Part shown: positions 33,112-41,162 of the stretch, piece by piece
Layout: each line of letters opens with the position of its first letter
Numbering within the stretch: position 1 is the stretch's first letter
DNA from: Streptomyces sp. GESEQ-4
Lineage (GTDB): Bacteria > Actinomycetota > Actinomycetes > Streptomycetales > Streptomycetaceae
Direction: 5' to 3'
Assembly: GCF_017948455.1 (NCBI RefSeq)
Contig: NZ_JAFFSU010000008.1
Location: 186,001-250,000, forward strand
DNA: 64,000 nucleotides
Position numbers and translations under genes: made by a program
The notes under the pieces: model-generated
Told to the model about the DNA's origin: nothing
The model's input: the letters and a program-made list of their open reading frames with translations, nothing else
Database searches by the model: none

Positions 33112-33516
33112 ATGACCAGCCCGGAGGTGTGGACGGTGGCCGTGCCCAAGAATGCCCTGAAGAAGTGGGAGAAAGTGCGTGAGTTCGCGCTCGGCCTGCC
33201 CGGCGCCGCCGAGGACTTCCCCTGGGGCGAGACCGTCGCGAAGGTCAACAAGAAGGTCTTCGTCTTCATGGGCGTCGCCGACGGAAGCTATCCGATGGGC
33301 GTCACGGTGAAGCTCAAGGACGACGAGGCCCACGCCCACGCCCTGACCTGCCCCGGCGCCGAGCCCGCCGGGTACGGCCTGGGCAAGGCGGGCTGGGTGA
33401 GCATCCCCCTGGAGCAGCAGGGCGCCCCGGCGGCGGAGCTGCTGTGCGACTGGGTGGAGGAGAGCTACCGGACGATCGCGCCCAAGAAGCTCATAGCGGA
33501 GCTGGACGCGCGCTGA
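33112..33516 (+). CDS. MmcQ/YjbR family protein
   Basis: This protein of about 134 aa belongs to the MmcQ/YjbR fold, characterised by a CyaY-like double-wing domain. Markers are LPGAAEDFPWGE, VNKKVFVFMGV, GLGKAGWVSIPL and the C-terminal WVEESYRTIAPKKLI. Function is unknown; DNA binding has been suggested from structure. ATG 33112 is used here, but GTG 33136 has a better-placed GGAGG and would give 126 aa. Confidence 0.87.
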   Translation: MTSPEVWTVAVPKNALKKWEKVREFALGLPGAAEDFPWGETVAKVNKKVFVFMGVADGSYPMGVTVKLKDDEAHAHALTCPGAEPAGYGLGKAGWVSIPLEQQGAPAAELLCDWVEESYRTIAPKKLIAELDAR

Positions 33517-33621
33517 CCGGCAGCTCGGCTAAGCGCTTGCTCGCCCAGGTCTTGTGTCCACCGGCACGCATTCTTAGCATCGCTGGTGTTACATCGGTTG
33601 TGTCATACCTCTGGGGGCTGG

Positions 33622-34761
33622 ATGACGACGGCGTCACACACACCCGCAGCGGGCCCGCTCGGCGGCGTCCGCGTGGTCGAGCTGGCCGGGATCGGGCCGG
33701 GCCCCTTCGCCGCCATGCTCCTGGCCGACCTGGGCGCCGACGTGGTCCGCGTGGACCGGCCGGGCGGCTCGGGGCTCGCGATCGACCCGGCGTACGACAT
33801 CACCAACCGCAACAAGCGCTCGGTGATCGTCGACCTGAAGTCCCCGGACGGCCCCGCCCGCGTCCTCGACCTCGCCGCGCGCGCCGACATCCTCATCGAG
33901 GGCTACCGCCCCCAGGTCGCCGAGCGCCTCGGCGTCGGCCCCGAGGCGTGCCGGGCCCGCAATCCGAAGCTCGTCTACGGCCGCATGACCGGCTGGGGCC
34001 AGGAGGGCCCCCTCGCCGACCGCGCCGGCCACGACATCGCCTACATCGCGCTCACCGGCACCCTCGGCATGATCGGCGACGCGGACGGGCCCCCGGCCGT
34101 CCCCGCCAACCTGATCGGCGACTACGCGGGCGGCTCGCTCTACCTCGTCGTCGGCGTCCTCGCGGCGCTGCACCACGCGCGCGTGACCGGCACCGGGCAG
34201 GTCGTGGACGCCGCGATCGTGGACGGCGCCGCCCATCTCGCCTCGATGATCCACGGCATGTTCGCTGCCGGAGGCTGGCAGGACCGGCGCGGGGCCAACC
34301 TGCTGGACGGCGGCTGCCCCTACTACGGGACGTACGAGACCGCCGACGGGAAGTCCATGGCGGTCGGCGCCCTGGAACCGCAGTTCTACGCCGAGTTCCT
34401 GGACCTGCTCGGCATCGAGGGGCATGCCGGCTCCCGCAAGGACATCGCGCGCTGGGGCGAGCTGCGCGAGGCGGTCGCCGCCCGCTTCAAGTCCCGTACC
34501 CGGGACGAGTGGACGGCCGTCTTCGACGGCACCGACGCGTGCGTCGCGCCCGTCCTGTCGCTGGGCGAGGCCCCGCACCACCCCCACCTCGCCGCCCGCG
34601 GCACCTTCACCGACCACGGCGGCATCACCCAGCCCGCCCCCGCGCCCCGCTTCTCGGCGACGCCGACCGGCGTCCGCACCGGCCCCGCCCGACCGGGCGC
34701 CGACACCGCTGACGTGGCCCGCGACTGGGACGTACCCGACCTCATGAAGGGCCAGGAATGA
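33622..34761 (+). CDS. CaiB/BaiF CoA-transferase family protein, probable alpha-methylacyl-CoA racemase
   Basis: This 379-aa protein is a family III CoA-transferase-fold enzyme. Family motifs are GVRVVELAGIGPGPFAAMLL, LGADVVRVDRP and GHDIAYIALTG (the catalytic Asp follows His), with GGCPYYGTYETADGKSMAVGA distal. The His-Asp pair and GQEGPLADRAGHD favour alpha-methylacyl-CoA racemase over CoA transfer. It would convert (2R)- to (2S)-methylacyl-CoA for beta-oxidation. It is first in the operon; the next gene overlaps its stop (ATGA). Confidence 0.9.
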   Translation: MTTASHTPAAGPLGGVRVVELAGIGPGPFAAMLLADLGADVVRVDRPGGSGLAIDPAYDITNRNKRSVIVDLKSPDGPARVLDLAARADILIEGYRPQVAERLGVGPEACRARNPKLVYGRMTGWGQEGPLADRAGHDIAYIALTGTLGMIGDADGPPAVPANLIGDYAGGSLYLVVGVLAALHHARVTGTGQVVDAAIVDGAAHLASMIHGMFAAGGWQDRRGANLLDGGCPYYGTYETADGKSMAVGALEPQFYAEFLDLLGIEGHAGSRKDIARWGELREAVAARFKSRTRDEWTAVFDGTDACVAPVLSLGEAPHHPHLAARGTFTDHGGITQPAPAPRFSATPTGVRTGPARPGADTADVARDWDVPDLMKGQE

Positions 34762-35900
34762 AGCGGAAGATCTTCGCCCCGGAGCACGAGGAGTTCCGCG
34801 CGACCGTGCGCAGCTTCCTGGCCAAGGAGGTGCTGCCCCACTACGAGCAGTGGGAGAAGGACGGCATCGTCTCCCGCGACGCCTGGCGCGCGGCCGGAAA
34901 GCAGGGTCTCCTCGGCTTCGCCGTGCCGGAGGAGTACGGAGGCGGCGGCACGCCCGACTTCCGCTACAGCGCCGTCCTGGCCGAGGAGTTCACGCGCGCG
35001 GGCGCACCCGGCCTGGCGCTCGGACTGCACAACGACATCATCGGCCCCTATCTGACGGGCCTGGCCACCGAGGAGCAGAAGCGGCGCTGGCTGCCCGGCT
35101 TCTGCGACGGCTCGCTGATCACCGCCATCGCCATGACGGAGCCCGGCGCCGGATCCGACCTCCAGGGCATCCGGACGCACGCGGAGGACCGCGGCGACCA
35201 CTGGCTGCTCAACGGCTCCAAGACGTTCATCTCCAGCGGCATCCTCGCCGACCTGGTGATCGTCGTGGCGAAGACGACACCGGAGGGCGGTGCGCACGGA
35301 CTGTCGCTGCTCGTCGTCGAGCGCGGCATGGACGGCTTCGAACGCGGCCGCAACCTCGACAAGATCGGCCAGAAGGCACAGGACACGGCCGAGCTGTTCT
35401 TCCACGACGTCCGCGTGCCCAAGGAGAACCTGCTCGGCGACCTCAACGGCGCCTTCGCGCACCTGATGACGAACCTCGCACAGGAGCGCCTGAGCATCGC
35501 CGTCTCCGGGATCGCCGCCGCCGAGCACGTCCTGGAGCTCACCACGGAGTACGTCAAGGAGCGCGAGGCGTTCGGACGGCCGCTCGCCAGGCTCCAGCAC
35601 ATCCGCTTCGAGATCGCGGAGATGGCCACCGAGTGCGCCGTCACCCGCACCTTCCTCGACCGCTGCATAGAGGACCACGCGCGCGGTGAGCTCGACGCCG
35701 TGCACGCCTCCATGGCCAAGTGGTGGGCGACCGAGCTGCAGAAGCGCGTCGCCGACCGCTGCCTCCAACTGCACGGCGGATACGGCTACATGGCCGAATA
35801 CCCCGTCGCCCGGGCCTTCACCGACGGCCGTATCCAGACGATCTACGGCGGCACCACCGAGATCATGAAAGAGATCATCGGTCGTGCCGTCCTCGGCTGA
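34758..35900 (+). CDS. Acyl-CoA dehydrogenase
   Basis: This 380-aa flavoprotein has both family signatures: AMTEPGAGSDLQG near residue 132 and QLHGGYGYMAEYPVARAFTD leading to QTIYGGTTEIMK at the C-terminus, where the Glu is the likely catalytic base. It oxidises acyl-CoA to trans-2-enoyl-CoA and passes electrons to ETF. Its start overlaps the previous stop, and the thiolase gene follows by 21 nt, so it belongs to one operon for fatty-acid or branched acyl-CoA oxidation. Chain-length preference cannot be read. Confidence 0.94.
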   Translation: MKRKIFAPEHEEFRATVRSFLAKEVLPHYEQWEKDGIVSRDAWRAAGKQGLLGFAVPEEYGGGGTPDFRYSAVLAEEFTRAGAPGLALGLHNDIIGPYLTGLATEEQKRRWLPGFCDGSLITAIAMTEPGAGSDLQGIRTHAEDRGDHWLLNGSKTFISSGILADLVIVVAKTTPEGGAHGLSLLVVERGMDGFERGRNLDKIGQKAQDTAELFFHDVRVPKENLLGDLNGAFAHLMTNLAQERLSIAVSGIAAAEHVLELTTEYVKEREAFGRPLARLQHIRFEIAEMATECAVTRTFLDRCIEDHARGELDAVHASMAKWWATELQKRVADRCLQLHGGYGYMAEYPVARAFTDGRIQTIYGGTTEIMKEIIGRAVLG

Positions 35901-35921
35901 CCCTCACCGAAAGGCTTACCA

Positions 35922-37136
35922 GTGAGCACCGAAGCGTACGTGTACGACGCGATCCGCACCCCGCGCGGCCGCGGCAAGGCGAACGGCGCCCTGCACGGCA
36001 CCAAGCCCATCGACCTCGTCGTCGGACTCATCCACGAGATCCAGGGCCGCTTCCCGGGCCTGGACCCGGCCGCCATCGACGACATCGTGCTCGGCGTCGT
36101 CGGCCCCGTCGGCGACCAGGGCTCGGACATCGCGCGGATCGCCGCGGTCGCCGCCGGACTCCCGGACACGGTCGCGGGCGTACAGGAGAACCGCTTCTGT
36201 GCGTCGGGCCTGGAGGCCGTCAACATGGCCGCCATGAAGGTGCGTTCCGGCTGGGAGGACCTCGTCCTCGCCGGCGGTGTCGAGTCGATGTCCCGGGTGC
36301 CGATGGCCTCGGACGGCGGCGCCTGGTTCAACGACCCGATGACCAACCTGGCCGTGAACTTCGTCCCGCAGGGCATCGGCGCCGACCTGATCGCCACCAT
36401 CGAGGGCTTCTCGCGGCGGGACGTCGACGAGTACGCCGCCCTCTCGCAGGAGCGGGCGGCCACGGCCTGGAAGGAGGGCCGCTTCGCGCGGTCCGTCGTG
36501 CCGGTGAAGGACCGCAGCGGCCTCGTCGTCCTCGACCACGACGAGCACCTGCGCCCCGGCACCACCGCCGACTCCCTCGCGGGGCTCAAGCCGTCCTTCG
36601 CGGACATCGGCGACCTGGGCGGCTTCGACGCCGTGGCGCTGCAGAAGTACCACTGGGTCGAGAAGATCGACCACGTCCATCACGCGGGCAACTCCTCCGG
36701 CATCGTCGACGGCGCCTCCCTGGTCGCGATCGGCTCAAAGGAGGTCGGCGAGCGCCACGGGCTCACCCCGCGCGCCCGCATCGTCTCCGCCGCCGTCTCC
36801 GGCTCGGAGCCCACCATCATGCTCACCGGTCCCGCGCCCGCCACCCGCAAGGCCCTGGCGAAGGCAGGCCTGACGATCGACGACATCGACCTGGTCGAGA
36901 TCAACGAAGCCTTCGCGGCGGTCGTCCTGCGCTTCGTGCGGGACATGGGCCTGTCCCTCGACAAGGTCAACGTCAACGGCGGCGCGATCGCGCTGGGACA
37001 CCCGCTCGGCGCGACCGGCGCCATGATCCTCGGCACGCTCGTGGATGAACTGGAGCGCCAGGACAAGCGGTACGGCCTCGCCACGCTGTGCGTGGGCGGC
37101 GGCATGGGCATCGCGACCATCGTCGAGCGCGTCTGA
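35922..37136 (+). CDS. Acetyl-CoA acyltransferase (thiolase, FadA type)
   Basis: The protein is 404 aa from GTG 35922. The active-site Cys is in QENRFCASGLEAVN (near residue 92), with NEAFAAVVLRF, NGGAIALGHPLGATGA and final Cys in CVGGGMG. It performs the thiolytic last step of beta-oxidation. It is distinct from the pcaF thiolase earlier in the window. The neighbouring gene encodes the multifunctional hydratase/dehydrogenase, the usual partner of FadA. Confidence 0.94.
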   Translation: MSTEAYVYDAIRTPRGRGKANGALHGTKPIDLVVGLIHEIQGRFPGLDPAAIDDIVLGVVGPVGDQGSDIARIAAVAAGLPDTVAGVQENRFCASGLEAVNMAAMKVRSGWEDLVLAGGVESMSRVPMASDGGAWFNDPMTNLAVNFVPQGIGADLIATIEGFSRRDVDEYAALSQERAATAWKEGRFARSVVPVKDRSGLVVLDHDEHLRPGTTADSLAGLKPSFADIGDLGGFDAVALQKYHWVEKIDHVHHAGNSSGIVDGASLVAIGSKEVGERHGLTPRARIVSAAVSGSEPTIMLTGPAPATRKALAKAGLTIDDIDLVEINEAFAAVVLRFVRDMGLSLDKVNVNGGAIALGHPLGATGAMILGTLVDELERQDKRYGLATLCVGGGMGIATIVERV

Positions 37137-37192
37137 TTCCCGGCGGAATCAGCGGAATCAACAGACCTCAACGGCTGCTACGGAGACCTGCC

Positions 37193-39367
37193 ATGACACA
37201 GAGCACCACCATCCGCTGGGAACAGGACCGCACCGGCGTCGTCACCCTCGTCCTCGACGACCCCGACCAGTCCGCGAACACCATGAACCAGGCGTTCCGC
37301 GACTCCCTCGCCGTCATCACCGACCGCCTGGAGGCCGAGAAGGACTCCATCCGCGGCATCATCTTCACCTCCGCCAAGAAGACGTTCTTCGCGGGCGGCG
37401 ACCTGCGCGACCTGATCCGCGTCACCCCCGAGACGGCACAGGAGCTGTTCGACGGCGGCATGGCGATCAAGCGGCAGCTGCGCCGCATCGAGACCCTCGG
37501 CAAGCCGGTCGTCGCGGCGATGAACGGCGCGGCCCTCGGCGGCGGTTACGAGATCGCGCTCGCCTGCCACCACCGCATCGCCCTCGACGCCCCCGGCTCC
37601 AAGATCGGCTGCCCCGAGGTCACCCTCGGCCTGCTCCCCGGAGGCGGCGGCGTCGTCCGCACCGTACGCCTCCTCGGCATCGCCGACGCCCTGCTGAAGG
37701 TGCTGCTCCAGGGCACCCAGTACAGCCCGCAGCGCGCCCTGGAGAACGGCCTGATCCACGAAGTGGCCGCCACCCAGGACGAGTTGATGGCCAAGGCCCG
37801 CGCCTTCATCGAGGCCAACCCCGAGTCGCGGCAGCCCTGGGACAAGCCCGGCTACCGCATCCCGGGCGGCACCCCGGCGAACCCCAAGTTCGCGGCCAAC
37901 CTGCCCGCCTTCCCGGCCACCCTGCGCAAGCAGACGAACGGCGCCCCCTACCCGGCGCCGCGCAACATCCTCGCCGCCGCCGTGGAGGGCTCCCAGGTCG
38001 ACTTCGAGACCGCGCAGGTCATCGAGGGCCGCTACTTCGCGGAGCTGGCCGCGGGACAGACGTCGAAGAACATGATCCAGGCGTTCTTCTTCGACCTCCA
38101 GGCCGTGAACTCCGGCGCCAACCGCCCCAAGGGCATCGAGCCGCGTCACGTGCGCAAGGTCGCCGTCCTCGGCGCCGGGATGATGGGCGCGGGCATCGCG
38201 TACTCGTGCGCCCGCGCGGGCATCGACGTGGTCCTGAAGGACGTATCGGCCGAAGCCGCCGCCAAGGGCAAGGGCTACTCAGAGAAGCTGTGCGCGAAGG
38301 CCGTCTCCCGGGGCCGTACGACCCAGGAGAAGGCGGACGCGCTGCTGGCCCGCATCACGCCGACCGCGGACCCGCAGGACGTGGCCGGCTGCGACGCGGT
38401 CATCGAGGCCGTCTTCGAGGACCCGGCCCTCAAGCACAAGGTGTTCCAGGAGATCGAGCACCTCGTCGCGCCGGACGCGCTGCTGTGCTCCAACACCTCC
38501 ACCCTCCCGATCACCGCCCTCGCCGAGGGGGTGGAGCGGCAGGGCGACTTCATCGGGCTGCACTTCTTCTCGCCCGTCGACAAGATGCCCCTCGTCGAGA
38601 TCATCAAGGGCGAGCGGACGGGGGAGGAGGCCCTCGCCCGCGCCTTCGACCTGGTCCGGCAGATCAAGAAGACCCCGATCGTCGTCAACGACTCGCGCGG
38701 CTTCTTCACCTCCCGGGTCATCGGCCACTTCATCAACGAGGGCGTGGCCATGGTCGGCGAGGGCATCGAGCCCGCATCGGTCGAGCAGGCCGCCGCCCAG
38801 GCGGGCTACCCGGCCAAGGTGCTGGCCCTCATGGACGAGCTGACGCTCACGCTCCCGCGCAAGATCCGCACCGAGTCCAAGCGGGCGGTGGAGGAGTCCG
38901 GCGGCACCTGGCAGACCCACCCCGCCGAGGCCGTCATCGACCGCATGATCGACGAGTTCGAGCGCACGGGCCGCAGCGGCGGCGCGGGCTTCTACGACTA
39001 CGTGGACGGCAAGCGCGCGGGCCTGTGGCCGGGCCTGCGGGAGCACTTCACCCGAGAGGGCGCGGAGATCCCCTTCAAGGACATGCAGGAGCGCATGCTG
39101 TTCTCCGAGGCGCTCGACACGGTGAAGCTCCTGGAGGAGGGCGTGCTGACGTCCGTCGCCGACGCCAACATCGGCTCCATCTTCGGAATCGGCTTCCCGG
39201 GCTGGACGGGTGGCGTCCTGCAGTACATCAACGGCTACGAGGGCGGCCTGCCCGGCTTCGTGGCACGCGCGCGTGAACTCGCCGAGCGGTACGGGGAGCG
39301 GTTCACGCCGCCCGCGCTGCTGGTGGAGAAGGCGGAGAAGGGCGAGAAGTTCACCGACACGGTGTGA
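37193..39367 (+). CDS. Multifunctional fatty-acid oxidation protein (enoyl-CoA hydratase / 3-hydroxyacyl-CoA dehydrogenase)
   Basis: This 724-aa protein is of FadB/FadJ type. Residues about 1-190 form a crotonase domain with the oxyanion-hole segment FFAGGDLRDL and NGAALGGGYEIALACH. From about residue 310 is an NAD-binding 3-hydroxyacyl-CoA dehydrogenase domain (AVLGAGMMGAGIAYSCARAG) with the catalytic His in LHFFSPVDKMPL, then the C-terminal dehydrogenase repeat. It hydrates trans-enoyl-CoA and oxidises the 3-hydroxy product. ATG 37193 has GGAG upstream. It is the last gene of the operon. Confidence 0.94.
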   Translation: MTQSTTIRWEQDRTGVVTLVLDDPDQSANTMNQAFRDSLAVITDRLEAEKDSIRGIIFTSAKKTFFAGGDLRDLIRVTPETAQELFDGGMAIKRQLRRIETLGKPVVAAMNGAALGGGYEIALACHHRIALDAPGSKIGCPEVTLGLLPGGGGVVRTVRLLGIADALLKVLLQGTQYSPQRALENGLIHEVAATQDELMAKARAFIEANPESRQPWDKPGYRIPGGTPANPKFAANLPAFPATLRKQTNGAPYPAPRNILAAAVEGSQVDFETAQVIEGRYFAELAAGQTSKNMIQAFFFDLQAVNSGANRPKGIEPRHVRKVAVLGAGMMGAGIAYSCARAGIDVVLKDVSAEAAAKGKGYSEKLCAKAVSRGRTTQEKADALLARITPTADPQDVAGCDAVIEAVFEDPALKHKVFQEIEHLVAPDALLCSNTSTLPITALAEGVERQGDFIGLHFFSPVDKMPLVEIIKGERTGEEALARAFDLVRQIKKTPIVVNDSRGFFTSRVIGHFINEGVAMVGEGIEPASVEQAAAQAGYPAKVLALMDELTLTLPRKIRTESKRAVEESGGTWQTHPAEAVIDRMIDEFERTGRSGGAGFYDYVDGKRAGLWPGLREHFTREGAEIPFKDMQERMLFSEALDTVKLLEEGVLTSVADANIGSIFGIGFPGWTGGVLQYINGYEGGLPGFVARARELAERYGERFTPPALLVEKAEKGEKFTDTV

Positions 39368-39389
39368 CAGAGCACAGCCGCTGAACGTG

Positions 39390-40115
39390 TCAGGCGGATC
39401 CGCCTGTCTCTGACATCCCGTCCAGCCACTCCCTCAGCTCCTCCCTGAGGGAGCGCTGGAACGTCGTCAGCAGGGCCTGCACGACCAGCGGATGCATGTG
39501 CGCGGACAGCGACTTCACGTCCTCGGCGGCGCGCTCGGCCACGGCTTCGCGCAGCAGCCGCGACAACTCGTGTGCCGCCGCGCGCGAGTGCTCGATCAGC
39601 GCTGTTCGGGCCGCCATGATCGTCTCCTGGGACAGCGGTACGTCGAGCAGCTCGACGCCGAGGCGCAGCAGCCCGGAGTCGACGCGGAACGCGCCGTCCT
39701 CGTGCGCGACCACGTTCATCGCCACCAGCCGCTCCACGTCCTGATCGCCCAGTGTCCGCCCGGCCCGCCGTTGCAGTTCCTCGCGAGTCACCGTCTCCAC
39801 GGAATCCGGGGCCCAGCTCGCCACCACGGCACGGTGGATGGCGAGGTCGTGCGCGCTCAGGTCCGGCGGCAGCTGGCGCAGATAGCGTTCGATCGCGGCG
39901 AGGGTCATGCCCTGGGTCTGGAGTTCCTCGATCAGCGCGAGACGCGCGAGATGCTCCTGGCCGTAGTGACCGACCCGGCGTGGACCGATCACCGGTGGCG
40001 GCAGCAGCCCCTTGGTGCTGTAGAAGCGGACCGTGCGGACCGTGACGCCCGCCCGCGCGGCCAGCTCGTCGATCGTGAGGGTCGGCTCCGCGACGTCGGT
40101 GGGTTCGGTCGTCAT
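39390..40115 (-). CDS. MerR-family transcriptional regulator
   Basis: This 241-aa protein has the winged HTH of MerR at residues about 12-80 (LTIDELAARAGVTVRTVRFY, then RRVGHYGQEHLARL), followed by a long dimerisation helix. The C-terminal effector region is helical, with no metal-binding Cys pattern, suggesting an organic ligand. The operon it faces encodes beta-oxidation enzymes, so fatty acyl-CoA or fatty acid control is a reasonable guess but unproven. ATG 40115 starts it. An apparent longer ORF to 41111 is only a shadow across the arginase-family gene in another frame. Confidence 0.9.
   Translation of the reverse strand: MTTEPTDVAEPTLTIDELAARAGVTVRTVRFYSTKGLLPPPVIGPRRVGHYGQEHLARLALIEELQTQGMTLAAIERYLRQLPPDLSAHDLAIHRAVVASWAPDSVETVTREELQRRAGRTLGDQDVERLVAMNVVAHEDGAFRVDSGLLRLGVELLDVPLSQETIMAARTALIEHSRAAAHELSRLLREAVAERAAEDVKSLSAHMHPLVVQALLTTFQRSLREELREWLDGMSETGGSA
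39391..39406. terminator. Perfect 16-bp palindrome between convergent genes
   Basis: CAGGCGGATCCGCCTG is fully self-complementary and lies 23 nt after the fadB-type stop, overlapping the last codons of the convergent MerR gene. As RNA it forms CAGGCG-gatc-CGCCTG from either strand, followed by TCTCTG on plus. It probably stops transcription in both directions. Confidence 0.65.
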
Positions 40116-40131
40116 GTGCAGCAGTATCGCT

Positions 40132-40152
40132 GTCTCACCAACACTGTGAAAC
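40132..40152. promoter_or_regulatory. MerR-type dyad upstream of the MerR gene
   Basis: GTCTCAC (40132-40138) and GTGAAAC (40146-40152) are inverted arms with six of seven matching pairs separated by seven nt. The dyad begins 16 nt upstream of the MerR start and overlaps where its promoter should be. MerR regulators bind such dyads in stretched promoters. Autoregulation is inferred. Confidence 0.65.
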
Positions 40153-40188
40153 CTCGGGACGCCCACCGAATGACCTTGGGCGAGCCGG

Positions 40189-41073
40189 TCAGCCCCGGGA
40201 CGCGAGCGTCCGCAGCAGACACTCGGTGAGCCGTGCCGCGATGGTCCCGTCGGGGTCGAGGCGTGGGTTGAAGATCGCGACGTCGAGGCCCATCGCGCCC
40301 GGCCCGGCAAGGGCGATGCCGAGCACCGCCTCCAGCTCCTCCCAGGACAGCCCGCCGGAGAGCCGGTAGTCCACCGCGGGCATGACCGCGTCGTCCAGCA
40401 CATCGACGTCGAGATGCACCCAGTACCCGGCGGCCCCACCGCCCGTGAGCAGATCCACCGCACGCCGTGCCGCCTCGGCCGCACCCAGCTCCCGTACCTC
40501 GTCGAGGTCCATCGCGTGCAGCGCGTCCGGCAGTGGCTGCATCCCGAACACGGAGGCCTCCGCCTGGTCCCGGAAGCCCAGGGCGACCGCGTCGGCGTCC
40601 TGCACCAGCGGCCCCCGCCCCTCCAGATCGGCCAGGACGGCGGGCCCGCGCCCGGTGGCCAGGGCCAGCTCCATGGAGGCCACCTCGCCGACCGGTTCCG
40701 CCGCCGGCTGATAGAAGTCGGTGTGGCCGTCGAGGAACAGCAGCCCGTGCCGCCCCCGCCGCCGCAGCGCCAGCAGAGCGCCGAGCAGCACGCTGCAGTC
40801 GCCGCCCAGCACCACCGGGAACCGGCTCTCGTCCAGCACCCCGCCGACCGCGTCGGCCAGCCGTACGGAGTAGTCGGCGATCCCCGCCGGATTGAGGACC
40901 TCGGTCTCCGGGTCCCGCTCAGGGTCGTACGGGCCCGGTTCGACCCTGCCCGCCCGCACCGCGCCGAGGCCGTCGGCCAGACCCGCGTCGAGCAGTGCCC
41001 CGGGCAGCTCCTCGACGCCGGTCGGCCGCAGCCCCAGCACGGACGGTGCCTCGATGATCGCGACGTCCCGCAC
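40189..41073 (-). CDS. Arginase/agmatinase-family protein with an altered metal site
   Basis: The protein is 294 aa from GTG 41073 (GGGAG seven nt upstream). Family metal motifs are visible: LGGDCSVL, FLDGHTDF and HLDVDVLDD. In canonical arginases the first reads GGDHS, the His being one Mn ligand; here it is Cys. The remaining Asp and His ligands are intact. Substrate could be arginine, agmatine, a guanidino acid or formiminoglutamate; none is provable. It is co-oriented with the MerR gene but 73 nt away and probably has its own transcript. Confidence 0.85.
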   Translation of the reverse strand: MRDVAIIEAPSVLGLRPTGVEELPGALLDAGLADGLGAVRAGRVEPGPYDPERDPETEVLNPAGIADYSVRLADAVGGVLDESRFPVVLGGDCSVLLGALLALRRRGRHGLLFLDGHTDFYQPAAEPVGEVASMELALATGRGPAVLADLEGRGPLVQDADAVALGFRDQAEASVFGMQPLPDALHAMDLDEVRELGAAEAARRAVDLLTGGGAAGYWVHLDVDVLDDAVMPAVDYRLSGGLSWEELEAVLGIALAGPGAMGLDVAIFNPRLDPDGTIAARLTECLLRTLASRG

Positions 41074-41104
41074 TGGAACACTCCCTCGTCAGGCGGCGCC
41101 GGCC

Positions 41105-41131
41105 GGCCCACGCGTGTCCGGCGCGTGGGCC
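41105..41131 (-). terminator. Hairpin after the M1 peptidase gene
   Basis: GGCCCACGCG (41105-41114) and CGCGTGGGCC (41122-41131) form a perfect 10-bp stem with a seven-base loop. It lies 31 nt beyond the minus-strand peptidase stop and before the arginase-family start. There is no U-tract, as is usual for Streptomyces terminators. Confidence 0.7.
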
Positions 41132-41162
41132 CACCGTAAACCGCGGGAGGGCGCGGAGCGCG

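Noticed and set aside
40116..41111. Long extension of the MerR ORF
   Set aside because: It is the out-of-frame shadow of the arginase-family gene, in which GGD, DGHTD and DVDV motifs are in the other frame.
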